Shown here: in pieces, positions 8,209 through 16,226 of the stretch
How the letters are laid out: each line of letters begins with the position of its first letter
How positions within the stretch are numbered: position 1 is the stretch's first letter
Assembly: GCF_001179845.1 (NCBI RefSeq)
Contig: NZ_CVSB01000026.1
Coordinates: 49,638 to 113,637, forward strand
Source: Candidatus Pelagibacter communis
GTDB taxonomy: Bacteria > Pseudomonadota > Alphaproteobacteria > Pelagibacterales > Pelagibacteraceae
Length of the DNA stretch: 64,000 bases
Direction: 5' to 3'
Made by a program: the position numbers and the translations under genes
Notes under the pieces: generated by a model
Seen by the model: only the letters and a program-made list of their open reading frames with translations
Told to the model about the DNA's origin: nothing
Database searches by the model: none

Positions 8209-9559
8209 TGAATTTGACTATACTAAACTAAAACATGTTACTTCTGTTGATCAATCTGACAGAGAAGTACCATATAACTTAAGACAAAGTGGGCCAACAA
8301 AAGTTGAAATGTTAATTTCAACAAGGGTAAGAAAATCACCTTATTGGCATTTATCAATGCAGGCTGGTTGTTGGAGAGCAACTGTATACAACAGAATCTA
8401 TCACCCAAGAGGTTATGTAAAACCTGAAGATGGTGGAGCTATGGTTGAATACGATGCTATCGTTAACCATGTAACTATGTGGAACGTTGCTGTTGAAAGA
8501 CAAATAAGAGTAAAAGGTCCTGATGCAGAAAAATTTACTGACTATGTAATAACTAGAGATGCAACAAAAATTTCTCCTATGCGTGCAAGATATGTAATTT
8601 TGTGTAATGCATACGGTGGAGTTTTAAATGATCCAATTCTTTTAAGAATTTCAGAAGATGAGTTTTGGTTTTCATTATCTGACTCTGATATTGGAATGTA
8701 TTTACAAGGTGTTAATGCTGATGGAAGATTCAATTGTACTATTGAGGAAATTGATGTCAGTCCAGTTCAAATACAAGGACCTAAATCAAAAGCATTAATG
8801 AAAGATTTATGTGGCGATCAAGTTGATTTTGATAATATGCCTTTCTACGGCTTAGCAGCGGCTAAGGTTGGGGGAAGAGATGTTGTTATTTCTCAGTCCG
8901 GTTTCTCAGGTGAAGCTGGTTATGAAATTTATTTAAGAAATTCAACTTTGTACGCTGAAGATATGTGGAATGCTGTGCTTGCAGCTGGAAAAAAACATAG
9001 CTTGATGGTTATTGCTCCTGCTCACCATAGAAGAATTCAAGCGGGTATTCTTTCATGGGGACAAGACATGGATCAACAACACAATCCGTTCCAATGTAAT
9101 TTAGGTTATCAAGTTTCTTTGTCTGGAAAAGGAGAATGGAACAAAACTGCAGATTATGTTGGTAAAGCTGCACTAGAAAAAATGAAAGAAGAATTAAAAG
9201 CAGGAAAAAAACCTTACAAACTTCAATTAGTTGGTATGGAATTAGGCGGTAAACCTATTGATAATTATGCACCTGACTTTTGGTTAGTTTCACCAGAAAG
9301 TGGCGGAGATCCAGTAGGATTTTTAACTTCACCTTGGTGGCATCCTGAGAAGAAAACAAACATTGCAATGGGATATGTTCCTTTTGACGGAACATTAAAT
9401 GCAAATGGTTTTCCAAAAGGTAAAGTGGGAACTAAATATAAAGTTCATCTACCAGAACAATATTCAGAAACTCCAGGAACACCTGTAGATGCTGTTGTGG
9501 TGGATATTCCATTCAAAGAGTCTTTCAACGCAAATACAAGAGAAGTTGTAAAAGGCTAA
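8201..9559 (+). CDS. DmdA/LigM-like THF-dependent demethylase (GcvT fold)
   Basis: The 452-residue protein is an aminomethyltransferase-fold (GcvT/YgfZ) enzyme. Its core is closest, from memory, to DMSP demethylase DmdA: MWNVAVERQIRVKGPDAEKF (residues 89-108), a LNDPILLRIS strand, WFSLSDSD, QIQGPKS and SGFSGEAGYEIYL, then a C-terminal barrel. It is longer than DmdA (about 370 residues), with about 60 extra N-terminal residues and an insertion around FWLVSPESGGDP and SPWWHPEK; this length is nearer to LigM/DesA O-demethylases. It should move a methyl from an imported substrate to THF, giving 5-methyl-THF for the coupled MetF-like enzyme. The substrate is open: DMSP-like sulfonium, betaine or methoxy compound. 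A terminator follows. Confidence 0.82.
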   Translation: MSNEFDYTKLKHVTSVDQSDREVPYNLRQSGPTKVEMLISTRVRKSPYWHLSMQAGCWRATVYNRIYHPRGYVKPEDGGAMVEYDAIVNHVTMWNVAVERQIRVKGPDAEKFTDYVITRDATKISPMRARYVILCNAYGGVLNDPILLRISEDEFWFSLSDSDIGMYLQGVNADGRFNCTIEEIDVSPVQIQGPKSKALMKDLCGDQVDFDNMPFYGLAAAKVGGRDVVISQSGFSGEAGYEIYLRNSTLYAEDMWNAVLAAGKKHSLMVIAPAHHRRIQAGILSWGQDMDQQHNPFQCNLGYQVSLSGKGEWNKTADYVGKAALEKMKEELKAGKKPYKLQLVGMELGGKPIDNYAPDFWLVSPESGGDPVGFLTSPWWHPEKKTNIAMGYVPFDGTLNANGFPKGKVGTKYKVHLPEQYSETPGTPVDAVVVDIPFKESFNANTREVVKG

Positions 9560-9569
9560 AATTTACTAT

Positions 9570-9595
9570 GGGGAGCTAATTTCAGCTCCCCTTTT
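9570..9595 (+). terminator. Rho-independent terminator after the DmdA-like gene
   Basis: A GC-rich stem GGGGAGCT (9570-9577) pairs perfectly with AGCTCCCC (9584-9591) across a 6-base loop and runs into TTTT. It ends the transporter-metF-demethylase operon, 10 bases after the stop codon. Confidence 0.9.
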
Positions 9596-9603
9596 AAATT
9601 CTA

Positions 9604-9714
9604 ATGACCAAAAGTTTTCTAATAGCAGTTTGCATTATCATTGCTATTGCTTTAATAATATTTCCATTGATTGTTTCTTATAAAGCTCAAAAAAATAAAA
9701 ATAAAAAAAATTAA
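9604..9714 (+). CDS. Small single-pass membrane protein, 36 residues
   Basis: A short ORF starts at ATG 9604 and encodes MTKSFLIAVCIIIAIALIIF followed by a few polar residues, YKAQ and a Lys/Asn tail. It is one transmembrane helix with a basic C-terminus, so the tail would face the cytoplasm. Its TAA overlaps the ATG of the next gene by one base (TAATG), which supports real translation. No function is recognised; a role as partner of the Yip1-like membrane protein is inferred only from the coupling. Confidence 0.55.
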   Translation: MTKSFLIAVCIIIAIALIIFPLIVSYKAQKNKNKKN

Positions 9715-10259
9715 TGTTTGGTGAATTTTTAAATATAATTTTCAAGTCAATAAAATTAGATAAAACTCTTTATTCAGATAACAAAAATTTTGGCGAAGCT
9801 TCAATATACTTTGCTGGTATTATAATGATCCTAGATGGTATCGCTGGAGCTGTAGCAGCTAATACCATTATTAAAACGGCTATTGCAATGTCTGGTCTAA
9901 CTGCGATAGTTACTTGGCTAATATGGGCGATCTTTATTTTTGTAATTGGAGTTAAACTATTTCCTGACAAACAAACTAAAGTTGCGTTCAAAAAAGTTTT
10001 AACAGCTGTTGGATTTGCACATGCCCCTGGATTATTAAGATTTTTTGCAGTTACTCCAGATTTAATGATACCAATAATTTTTCTTACACAGTTTTGGATT
10101 TTTGCAGGTTTAATAATTTCAACTAAACAAATATTGAGTTTAAAATCTAATTTTAAATCTTTTGGGATTGTACTTTTATCTTTTTTAATTATTGCATTTT
10201 TATCTATCTCATTTGTGATGAGTAGAATGAATATGCTTCCAGTAAGTCAAATCAGTTAA
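9714..10259 (+). CDS. Yip1-like integral membrane protein
   Basis: The 181-residue protein has about five hydrophobic segments (near residues 30-50, 57-80, 96-112, 116-138 and 150-168). The pattern, including VKLFPDKQTKVAFKKVLTAV and the following GFAHAPGLLRF, resembles the bacterial Yip1 domain, where a loop with A-x-x-x-P after helix 3 is common. The function of such proteins in bacteria is poorly known. It is coupled to the 36-residue gene upstream and ends in a convergent overlap of 4 bases with the minus-strand gene at 10256. Confidence 0.65.
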   Translation: MFGEFLNIIFKSIKLDKTLYSDNKNFGEASIYFAGIIMILDGIAGAVAANTIIKTAIAMSGLTAIVTWLIWAIFIFVIGVKLFPDKQTKVAFKKVLTAVGFAHAPGLLRFFAVTPDLMIPIIFLTQFWIFAGLIISTKQILSLKSNFKSFGIVLLSFLIIAFLSISFVMSRMNMLPVSQIS

Positions 10260-10423
10260 AGTGGAAATATAGTCTTAGATACTCTACAAGATTTACACAA
10301 TTTAAACCCAGTAAGAATTAAATTTTGAGTAACGCTCTCGTCTTCTTCTTTACATTCATCACAAATATTGTTTAATTCTTCAGTATCTACCTTTAAATTT
10401 ATTTCATCAATTTTATCAATCAT
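10256..10423 (-). CDS. 55-residue CxxC protein, possible small zinc ribbon
   Basis: The minus-strand ORF from ATG 10423 encodes 55 residues with two cysteine pairs, CDEC at 21-24 and CKSC at 43-46, spaced as in a zinc ribbon. It starts 8 bases inside the 3' end of the DUF3726-like gene, a spacing typical of translational coupling, and its stop overlaps the convergent stop of the Yip1-like gene. The acidic N-terminal half (DEINLKVDTEELNN) is low in complexity. No family is recognised. It may be an accessory of the proteins encoded just upstream. Confidence 0.6.
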   Translation of the reverse strand: MIDKIDEINLKVDTEELNNICDECKEEDESVTQNLILTGFKLCKSCRVSKTIFPL

Positions 10424-11027
10424 TATCTGTCAAACCAGCACCTGCTGCACCTTCTTTTAAACTGTCACTCTCTTCTACAAAAGTTTCTTCGGATAATTTG
10501 TATAAATTATTCCATTCATTGTCTGTAAAGCTATCTTCATTTTCAAGTATACTAACCTCAACTTCATTGGCTATCTTAGGAAATTCTTGATCAATAAAAT
10601 TTGAAAAAATATTTACATTTAGATTTAGTAGCATTTTTTTTTCATCTATTTTTACATTAATTTTTTTTCCAATAATTTCTGATGAACGACTTATGAAGGA
10701 AATAAAAATTATTGGATAAGCAACATTTTTAAACTCAATTTTTTTTAAATTTTCTAAAACATTTATTTGATCTAAAAAACTTACACCTAAAGTAATTGGA
10801 CAGTAAGGATTATTCGATGAAGAGTTATTTTCACTAATTAAATTTAAATTTTCAAATTTACTTTTATTTTTTTGATTAAAATATTCATTAAGGTGCTTAA
10901 TACCCGGTAAACTAAATAGCTCTAACAATCTTATACTTTTTCCCGTTTCCTCGGAAACTCCCCAAGAATATCCTGCTGCCTTTGAAGCTCTTTTAACAGT
11001 AGTTTCAATTTCACTCAGTGATTTCAT
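10416..11027 (-). CDS. DUF3726-like protein
   Basis: The 203-residue protein starts with MKSLSEIETTVKRASKAAGY then SWGVSEETGKSIRLLE, which matches the remembered opening of DUF3726 proteins (a helix with an AGYSWG-x-x-EE-x-G-K motif). The remainder is AT-driven, rich in Lys, Asn and Ile, and has no catalytic motif I recognise. It lies 2 bases after the 553-residue gene. In other proteobacteria DUF3726 genes occur near dimethylglycine/betaine catabolism and M19 dipeptidases, as here; this is from memory. The biochemical function is unknown. Confidence 0.6.
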   Translation of the reverse strand: MKSLSEIETTVKRASKAAGYSWGVSEETGKSIRLLELFSLPGIKHLNEYFNQKNKSKFENLNLISENNSSSNNPYCPITLGVSFLDQINVLENLKKIEFKNVAYPIIFISFISRSSEIIGKKINVKIDEKKMLLNLNVNIFSNFIDQEFPKIANEVEVSILENEDSFTDNEWNNLYKLSEETFVEESDSLKEGAAGAGLTDND

Positions 11028-11029
11028 TA

Positions 11030-12691
11030 TTAAATATTGGTTTTATATACCCACTGCTCATCATAACTTTTTAACTCATTTGGAAGTGGAGCTCCTTGGA
11101 ACATACAAATTCTTAACCATTTGTCAGATCGTGGATCAAATTTTAATGCCCCAAAAAAAGATAATTTTAATCTTAGCATATCAATTGGCATTAAATCTTT
11201 ACCAATTGTATTATCTTGTATTTCTGAATAAGGAAATTTTTCTACAATGAATGCTCTTCTAACAACATGTCTTAGCTCAGAATTTGATGTTAAAAATTCA
11301 GCAATAGTTAAACTATTTTTTGAGACTAATAATTTATCATAAAGTTTTTTTATATCTCTTGCTATTGCTAATGGCTGTTCTAATTCTGATCCATGCTCCT
11401 CAAAACGATCAGCTAATCTAGGTTCCTCTTTATTTTTTGAAATAAACCAAAAGTTTTTATTATTTTCTTTTTCTTCAAAATTAATATCTAAAATGTTTGG
11501 ATACTTTGCTTCAATGATATTACGCAATTCTTCAACTTTTCTATGAGTTGGAATATTAAAATATTTTTCTTCATCTGAGCTCATTTCTTTTACTAAAGGA
11601 TTTACAATATTATTATAAGGTTCCATCATTATTGAAACAATGTATTCAATACATTCCTCGCAAGTATTGTCCTCTAACCATTGATAGATTTTGTTAAAAG
11701 GATATTCGATCTCAAAATTAAAATCTTTATTTATAAAGTTTAAAAATTTTTCAACATCTTTTAGTAATGATGTGATTTTTGTTTGCTGATATTCACTATC
11801 AGTATTCCAGCTTGTAATATTTTTTAAAGATTTTTTTACACAATCTATAAACAAATCACTATCTTGACTTTCTACATCTTTGATTTCTCTAATTTTCTTA
11901 AGTGCTTTTTCTCTACTTAAAATCCAATTATTTAATAGAGTTGGGTGATTGACTATAAATGGAGCCATGCCCAAGCCTGTAGAATTACCTATTCCCAAGT
12001 TTTTACAAATATTATCATCTAGCTTAACGGCTGTTTTTGGATTTTTGTGATAAGCAACATGATTAACTTGATCAAAAGTAAATTGTCTTACCAAATATAC
12101 CAACATCATTTCTAATCTAAATGGACCATTAATTTCTTCACGATTTTTAATTCTAAATCGATCTGCAAGACCAAATTTACCCGAGCCATATACTGCTGTA
12201 GTCCTATATAAATAGCCTACTTTTGATAATAAGTTTAAATCTGGTTGCTGACCTTTGCTCAAACTTTCAACTACGTGATTATAAATTCTTACTGATTTGT
12301 TTGCTCTTGATAAGGTTAATTCTTTGTAAGAAAGCCTACCAACTTCTTGTTTTGGAACTTCATTTTTTAATCTTTCAATGTCTTTTTTTGTAGGAACACC
12401 ATCATGTAATGTAAAAGCTGCATCCCATTTTGTAGCAATAACTCTGTCTGATCTTTCTTCATCTTTGATTTCATTTGCAAAACAAACTAAAGAATAAACT
12501 CTTTTATTTTTTTTAAATGAATAAACAGCTTCTCCAAAACCATTTTCATTTAAATTAAATAAATCTCTTTTATATTCCCACTCTTTAAATTCATTAAGAA
12601 AACTTCTTAAAAAAGATAATTTTGATTGATGAAAAGATCCTAGCCTTGATAATTTCATTATCGTGTTTGGGTCTCTTAATTCAACTTTCAT
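11030..12691 (-). CDS. Conserved protein of unknown function, 553 residues
   Basis: I do not recognise this family. The protein is soluble-looking, without signal peptide or membrane segments. Visible features are an N-terminal region of charged helices (FLRSFLNEFKEWEYKR), a central part with YGSGKFGLADR and EMMLVYLVRQF, a CEEC pair in NTCEECIEYI near residue 345, and a C-terminal segment PIDMLRLKLSFFGALKFDPR. Single copy, long and well packed between an M19 dipeptidase (2-base gap) and a DUF3726-like gene (2-base gap), it is clearly part of one operon. Its job is probably in the same unknown process, possibly linked to betaine or N-methyl amino acid use. Confidence 0.65.
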   Translation of the reverse strand: MKVELRDPNTIMKLSRLGSFHQSKLSFLRSFLNEFKEWEYKRDLFNLNENGFGEAVYSFKKNKRVYSLVCFANEIKDEERSDRVIATKWDAAFTLHDGVPTKKDIERLKNEVPKQEVGRLSYKELTLSRANKSVRIYNHVVESLSKGQQPDLNLLSKVGYLYRTTAVYGSGKFGLADRFRIKNREEINGPFRLEMMLVYLVRQFTFDQVNHVAYHKNPKTAVKLDDNICKNLGIGNSTGLGMAPFIVNHPTLLNNWILSREKALKKIREIKDVESQDSDLFIDCVKKSLKNITSWNTDSEYQQTKITSLLKDVEKFLNFINKDFNFEIEYPFNKIYQWLEDNTCEECIEYIVSIMMEPYNNIVNPLVKEMSSDEEKYFNIPTHRKVEELRNIIEAKYPNILDINFEEKENNKNFWFISKNKEEPRLADRFEEHGSELEQPLAIARDIKKLYDKLLVSKNSLTIAEFLTSNSELRHVVRRAFIVEKFPYSEIQDNTIGKDLMPIDMLRLKLSFFGALKFDPRSDKWLRICMFQGAPLPNELKSYDEQWVYKTNI

Positions 12692-12693
12692 AA

Positions 12694-13659
12694 TTAAATC
12701 GATTTATAAAAATTGTACCAGTTATTTCCAAGTATTCCATGTGTCTCGGTATCTGAAAAACCTGCTTTTTTAAGACCTTTTTCAATATTTGAGAACCCTC
12801 TTGCATCAAGAAACCAATCAGGTTGTTTTGGAAAACCTGGTTTATTTTTCGAACCCTCACCATAATTTTTACTTTTAGACCAAGAACCATTTCTCATCCA
12901 TTCAACAACAGTATCTGGATGATCTAAACAAAGATCTGATCCTATTCCTATTTTTTTTACATCCATTATTTCAGCAGTTTTTGCAACCATTTCACAAAAA
13001 CTATCTAGAGTACAATTTGTATTATCTTTTAAGTGATGAGGGTATAATGACAAACCCAACATACCACCACTATCACTCAAAATTTTTAATAAATCTGAGG
13101 ATTTGTTTCTTTTAGCTGGATGCCAAAAAGAAGGATTGGCATGAGTAATTGCAATTGGTTTTTCACTAAACTCAATTGCGTCTATAGTACTTTTTTCTGC
13201 AGAATGTGACATGTCAACCACAAGACCAACTCTATTCATTTCTCTTATAACTTCACGTCCAAAATTTGTAACTCCACTATCTACTTTTTCATAACAGCCT
13301 GTTGCTAGCAAAGATTGGTTATTATAAGTAAGTTGCATAAATCTACATCCTAATTCATGAACCTTTTCTACAAGATTTATGTCATCTTCAATTGGTGAAC
13401 AGTTTTGAAAACCAAAAAATATTGCAGTTTTATTTTCTTTATTAGCTTTATCAATATCTTGGAAATTCTTACCAAGAAAAATTAAATCCGAATTTTCATG
13501 AAATAATTTTTCCCATTTTTTAATTTCAAGCTGTAATTCATCGAAATCTTCATGGTAGACAATGGTAACATGGACAGCGTCTAATCCAGCAGATCTATTG
13601 ATCTCAAAGATTTTCCTAGACCAATTACAATATTGAAGATTATCAATTTTATAATTCAT
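12694..13659 (-). CDS. M19 (renal/membrane) dipeptidase family protein
   Basis: The 321-residue protein has the M19 metal-site motifs: VDMSHSAEKS, the ITHANP histidine, and GIGSDL aspartate, in the usual order. The start was put at 13659 (MNYKIDNLQYCNWSRKIFE) because this matches the family N-terminus; an in-frame ATG at 13680 would add 7 residues. There is no signal peptide, so it is cytoplasmic. The N-terminal phrase CNWSRKIFE resembles the cytoplasmic dipeptidase encoded beside dgcAB (dimethylglycine catabolism) in Pseudomonas, as I recall. True substrates of that subgroup are not established. First gene of a four-gene operon with two unknown families. Confidence 0.85.
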   Translation of the reverse strand: MNYKIDNLQYCNWSRKIFEINRSAGLDAVHVTIVYHEDFDELQLEIKKWEKLFHENSDLIFLGKNFQDIDKANKENKTAIFFGFQNCSPIEDDINLVEKVHELGCRFMQLTYNNQSLLATGCYEKVDSGVTNFGREVIREMNRVGLVVDMSHSAEKSTIDAIEFSEKPIAITHANPSFWHPAKRNKSSDLLKILSDSGGMLGLSLYPHHLKDNTNCTLDSFCEMVAKTAEIMDVKKIGIGSDLCLDHPDTVVEWMRNGSWSKSKNYGEGSKNKPGFPKQPDWFLDARGFSNIEKGLKKAGFSDTETHGILGNNWYNFYKSI

Positions 13660-13753
13660 AGTATGCTTAACTCTAATCAATATGCATTTTAAATACTATT
13701 AATTTTATTGAAATTTTAAGTTAATTTTGAAATAAACAGATTGATCAATTTTC

Positions 13754-14245
13754 ATGAAAAAAAATAGTAAATTAAAAGTTTCAATCATAATGGGAAGTCA
13801 ATCTGACTATAAAGTAATGAAACTAGCCGAAAAAACCCTAAAAAAAATTGGAGTTTCATTTGAAACAAAAATTATATCTGCTCACAGAACACCACAAAGA
13901 ATGTATGAATATGCTGCAAAAGTTGAACAAAATAATATAGGAGTAATAATTGCAGGTGCTGGAGGATCTGCTCATCTTCCAGGCATGATATCAGCACTTA
14001 CACATGTACCAGTACTTGGTGTTCCTGTTGAAAGTAAAAAACTTAAAGGTTTAGATAGTTTGTTATCAATTGCACAAATGCCTAAAGGAATTCCTGTGGG
14101 AACGCTTGCTATAGGAGAAGATGGCGCCATTAATGCTGCTTTATTAGCTGCAGCAATAATTGCTAATAATAATTCAAATGTTCGAAAAAAACTTAAAAAT
14201 TTTAGAGCATCACAAACTAAATCTGTAAAGAAATCTCCAAAATAA
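13754..14245 (+). CDS. purE: N5-carboxyaminoimidazole ribonucleotide mutase
   Basis: The 163-residue protein is PurE of purine synthesis, which rearranges N5-CAIR to CAIR. Class I PurE signatures are clear: IIMGSQSDYKVM (residues 11-22), SAHRTPQRMYEYA (residues 43-55), AGAGGSAHLPGM and the LGVPVES strand. The length is normal apart from a short basic tail. The purK gene follows after one base, forming the standard purEK pair. The sequence just before the ATG lacks a strong Shine-Dalgarno. Confidence 0.97.
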   Translation: MKKNSKLKVSIIMGSQSDYKVMKLAEKTLKKIGVSFETKIISAHRTPQRMYEYAAKVEQNNIGVIIAGAGGSAHLPGMISALTHVPVLGVPVESKKLKGLDSLLSIAQMPKGIPVGTLAIGEDGAINAALLAAAIIANNNSNVRKKLKNFRASQTKSVKKSPK

Positions 14246-14246
14246 A

Positions 14247-15293
14247 ATGTCAGAAATTACTCTTGGTATCATTGGGGGTGGTCAACTTGGAAGTATGCTT
14301 GCAATAGCGGCTAAAAAATTAAATGTTAAAACTGTTGTTTTTTGTGATGACATAGATGCGCCAGCACAAAACTTTTGCAATCAATTTGTTATAGGCAGTT
14401 ATGATAATAAAGAAAAAATATCAGAATTTATAAATCAAGTTGATTTAGTAACTTATGAATTTGAAAATATTCCATTCGAAACATTAAATGAAATAAACAA
14501 ATTTAAACCTGTTTTGCCAAAGCCTTCCGTTAACAGATTAATTCAACATCGATTGGCTGAAAAAGATTTTGTTAATAAGTTAAATATTAGAACAACAAGA
14601 TATGTTTCGATTGAAAAAAAATCTGACATAGATGCTTTAGAAGATTTTTTACCAGGAATATTAAAAACAACAACACTTGGTTATGATGGCAAAGGTCAAT
14701 ATCCAATTAAATCAGGTGATGAACTTAATTCATTGAATATTGATTTTTCAAAAGGATATATTCTTGAAAAACTTGTGAAATTAAAAAAAGAGATTTCAAT
14801 TATAATCACAAGGTTTAGTAATAATAAATATGAAATTTATGAACCAATAGAAAACACTCACGAAGATCAAATTTTAAAATATTCAAAAATACCTGCTGAA
14901 ATTAATGAAAAAATTTTTAATCAATCTAAAGATTGGGCAATGCTAATAGCTGAAGAACTAAAATATGTTGGAACTTTGTGTGTAGAATTTTTTATTGATA
15001 GAAATGATAATCTTTATGTTAATGAGATTGCTCCAAGAGTACATAATTCAGGACATCTAACAATAAATGCTTTTAATGTGAGTCAATTTGAAAATCATAT
15101 TAGAGCTGTATGTGGTTTAGAACAAATCCCTTTAAAAAAAATATCTAATGCTAAAATGATGAATTTGCTTGGTGATCAAATTACTCATTATAGAAACATG
15201 CAAAAGTTTAGTGATAATGAATTTTTCTTTGATTATTTAAAAAAAGATATAAAAGAAAAAAGAAAAATGGGTCATATCACAACTTTAGTATAA
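14247..15293 (+). CDS. purK: N5-carboxyaminoimidazole ribonucleotide synthase
   Basis: The 348-residue ATP-grasp enzyme makes N5-CAIR from AIR, bicarbonate and ATP. It begins with the PurK nucleotide motif GIIGGGQLGSMLA, carries TYEFENIP (residues 69-76), KTTTLGYDGKGQ in the ATP-grasp region and the metal-binding NEIAPRVHNSGH. The length is typical. It is coupled to purE upstream and runs directly into the GNAT gene, whose ATG follows its stop immediately. Confidence 0.97.
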   Translation: MSEITLGIIGGGQLGSMLAIAAKKLNVKTVVFCDDIDAPAQNFCNQFVIGSYDNKEKISEFINQVDLVTYEFENIPFETLNEINKFKPVLPKPSVNRLIQHRLAEKDFVNKLNIRTTRYVSIEKKSDIDALEDFLPGILKTTTLGYDGKGQYPIKSGDELNSLNIDFSKGYILEKLVKLKKEISIIITRFSNNKYEIYEPIENTHEDQILKYSKIPAEINEKIFNQSKDWAMLIAEELKYVGTLCVEFFIDRNDNLYVNEIAPRVHNSGHLTINAFNVSQFENHIRAVCGLEQIPLKKISNAKMMNLLGDQITHYRNMQKFSDNEFFFDYLKKDIKEKRKMGHITTLV

Positions 15294-15761
15294 ATGTTAA
15301 AATCAATAGAAGGTAATTTTGATAATCCAGAAGTTAATGAACTTCTAACTAAACATTTTGTTGAGCTTAGAGCCGCTTCACCGGAAGGAAGTGCTCACGT
15401 CCTAGATATTCCAGGTTTAAAAGTGCCATCAATTAAATTTTGGAGCTTGTGGGATGATGAAAAACTAATCGGTTGTGGTGCTTTAAAATTTTTAGATAAA
15501 GAACATGGGGAATTTAAGTCAATAAGAATTCACGACAATTTTAGAAAGCAAGGCCAAGGAATTAATGTAATCAATCATTTAATTAAAGAAGCTAAAAAGC
15601 TTAAAATAAAAAGATTAAGTATCGAAACAGGAGCGGGTGATTTTTTTATACCAGCAAGAAAACTTTTCAAAAAAACTGGTTTTACAGTATGCGAGCCATT
15701 TGCACACTATAAAGAAGACATCAATTCTGTTTATTTAACTAAGCTTATTGATGATAGATAA
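15294..15761 (+). CDS. GNAT family N-acetyltransferase
   Basis: The 155-residue protein shows the GNAT acetyl-CoA motif A as KSIRIHDNFRKQGQG followed by a helix, and the C-terminal FKKTGFTVCEPF strand. It resembles the PhnO/YjhQ-like small acetyltransferases annotated simply as GNAT proteins. The substrate is unknown. It is the third gene of the purEK operon by position only; no functional link to purines is evident. Confidence 0.85.
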   Translation: MLKSIEGNFDNPEVNELLTKHFVELRAASPEGSAHVLDIPGLKVPSIKFWSLWDDEKLIGCGALKFLDKEHGEFKSIRIHDNFRKQGQGINVINHLIKEAKKLKIKRLSIETGAGDFFIPARKLFKKTGFTVCEPFAHYKEDINSVYLTKLIDDR

Positions 15762-15790
15762 AAATTATTTTTTAATTGTTTATCTATTTT

Positions 15791-15878
15791 GTTGACAAAA
15801 CCCAATAAAATCTAAAGAAAGCCAATATTACTTAATTATAAGTAATAATTAAACATAACAAAAAGTAAGAAGAAAAAT
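15791..15878 (+). promoter_or_regulatory. Promoter and 5' leader of the cold-shock gene
   Basis: A consensus -35 box TTGACA lies at 15792-15797; the best -10 candidate, TAAAGA, has short spacing and is weak. Within the leader a 7-bp inverted repeat ATTACTT (15827-15833)/AAGTAAT (15840-15846) could form a hairpin. Cold-shock genes often have structured leaders, but here the structure is small. Confidence 0.4.
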
Positions 15879-16085
15879 ATGAGTCTACAAGGTAAAGTAA
15901 AGTGGTTCAATCCAACCAAAGGTTTTGGTTTTATTGAAAGAGAAGATAAAGAAAAAGATGTGTTTGTACATGTTTCAGCGGTAAGAGATGCTGGTATGAA
16001 CGGTTTAGATGAGGGTCAAGCTTTGACTTTCGATGTTGAAGATGGTCCTAAAGGTCCTTCAGCAGTTAACTTAAAAACTGCATAA
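15879..16085 (+). CDS. Cold-shock domain protein
   Basis: The 68-residue protein is a single cold-shock domain. RNP1 (KGFGFIER, residues 14-21) and RNP2 (DVFVHVSAV, residues 27-35) are intact, so it binds single-stranded RNA/DNA and acts as an RNA chaperone. The size and sequence fit the CspA family. It is monocistronic, with its own leader and a long hairpin after the stop. Confidence 0.96.
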   Translation: MSLQGKVKWFNPTKGFGFIEREDKEKDVFVHVSAVRDAGMNGLDEGQALTFDVEDGPKGPSAVNLKTA

Positions 16086-16099
16086 TTTCACAACTTCCT

Positions 16100-16148
16100 A
16101 TTGGCTGAAAAATTTATTTAAATTTAATTAATTTATAATTCAGCCAAT
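16100..16148 (+). terminator. Long hairpin downstream of the cold-shock gene
   Basis: ATTGGCTGAA (16100-16109) pairs perfectly with TTCAGCCAAT (16139-16148) across 29 AT-only bases. It begins 15 bases after the stop codon. No T-run follows at once, so it is either a weak terminator or a 3'-end stabilising structure. Confidence 0.5.
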
Positions 16149-16226
16149 ACCTTATTTAATAACAACCTTTAAACACAATTATTAATTATAGAATAAAGTA
16201 AAAAAATTAATAAATTAATCAAAATT

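Noticed and set aside
8201..9559. Calling the GcvT-fold gene dmdA (DMSP demethylase)
   Set aside because: The core resembles DmdA, but the protein is about 80 residues longer with a different N-terminus and insertion, so only DmdA/LigM-like is supported.
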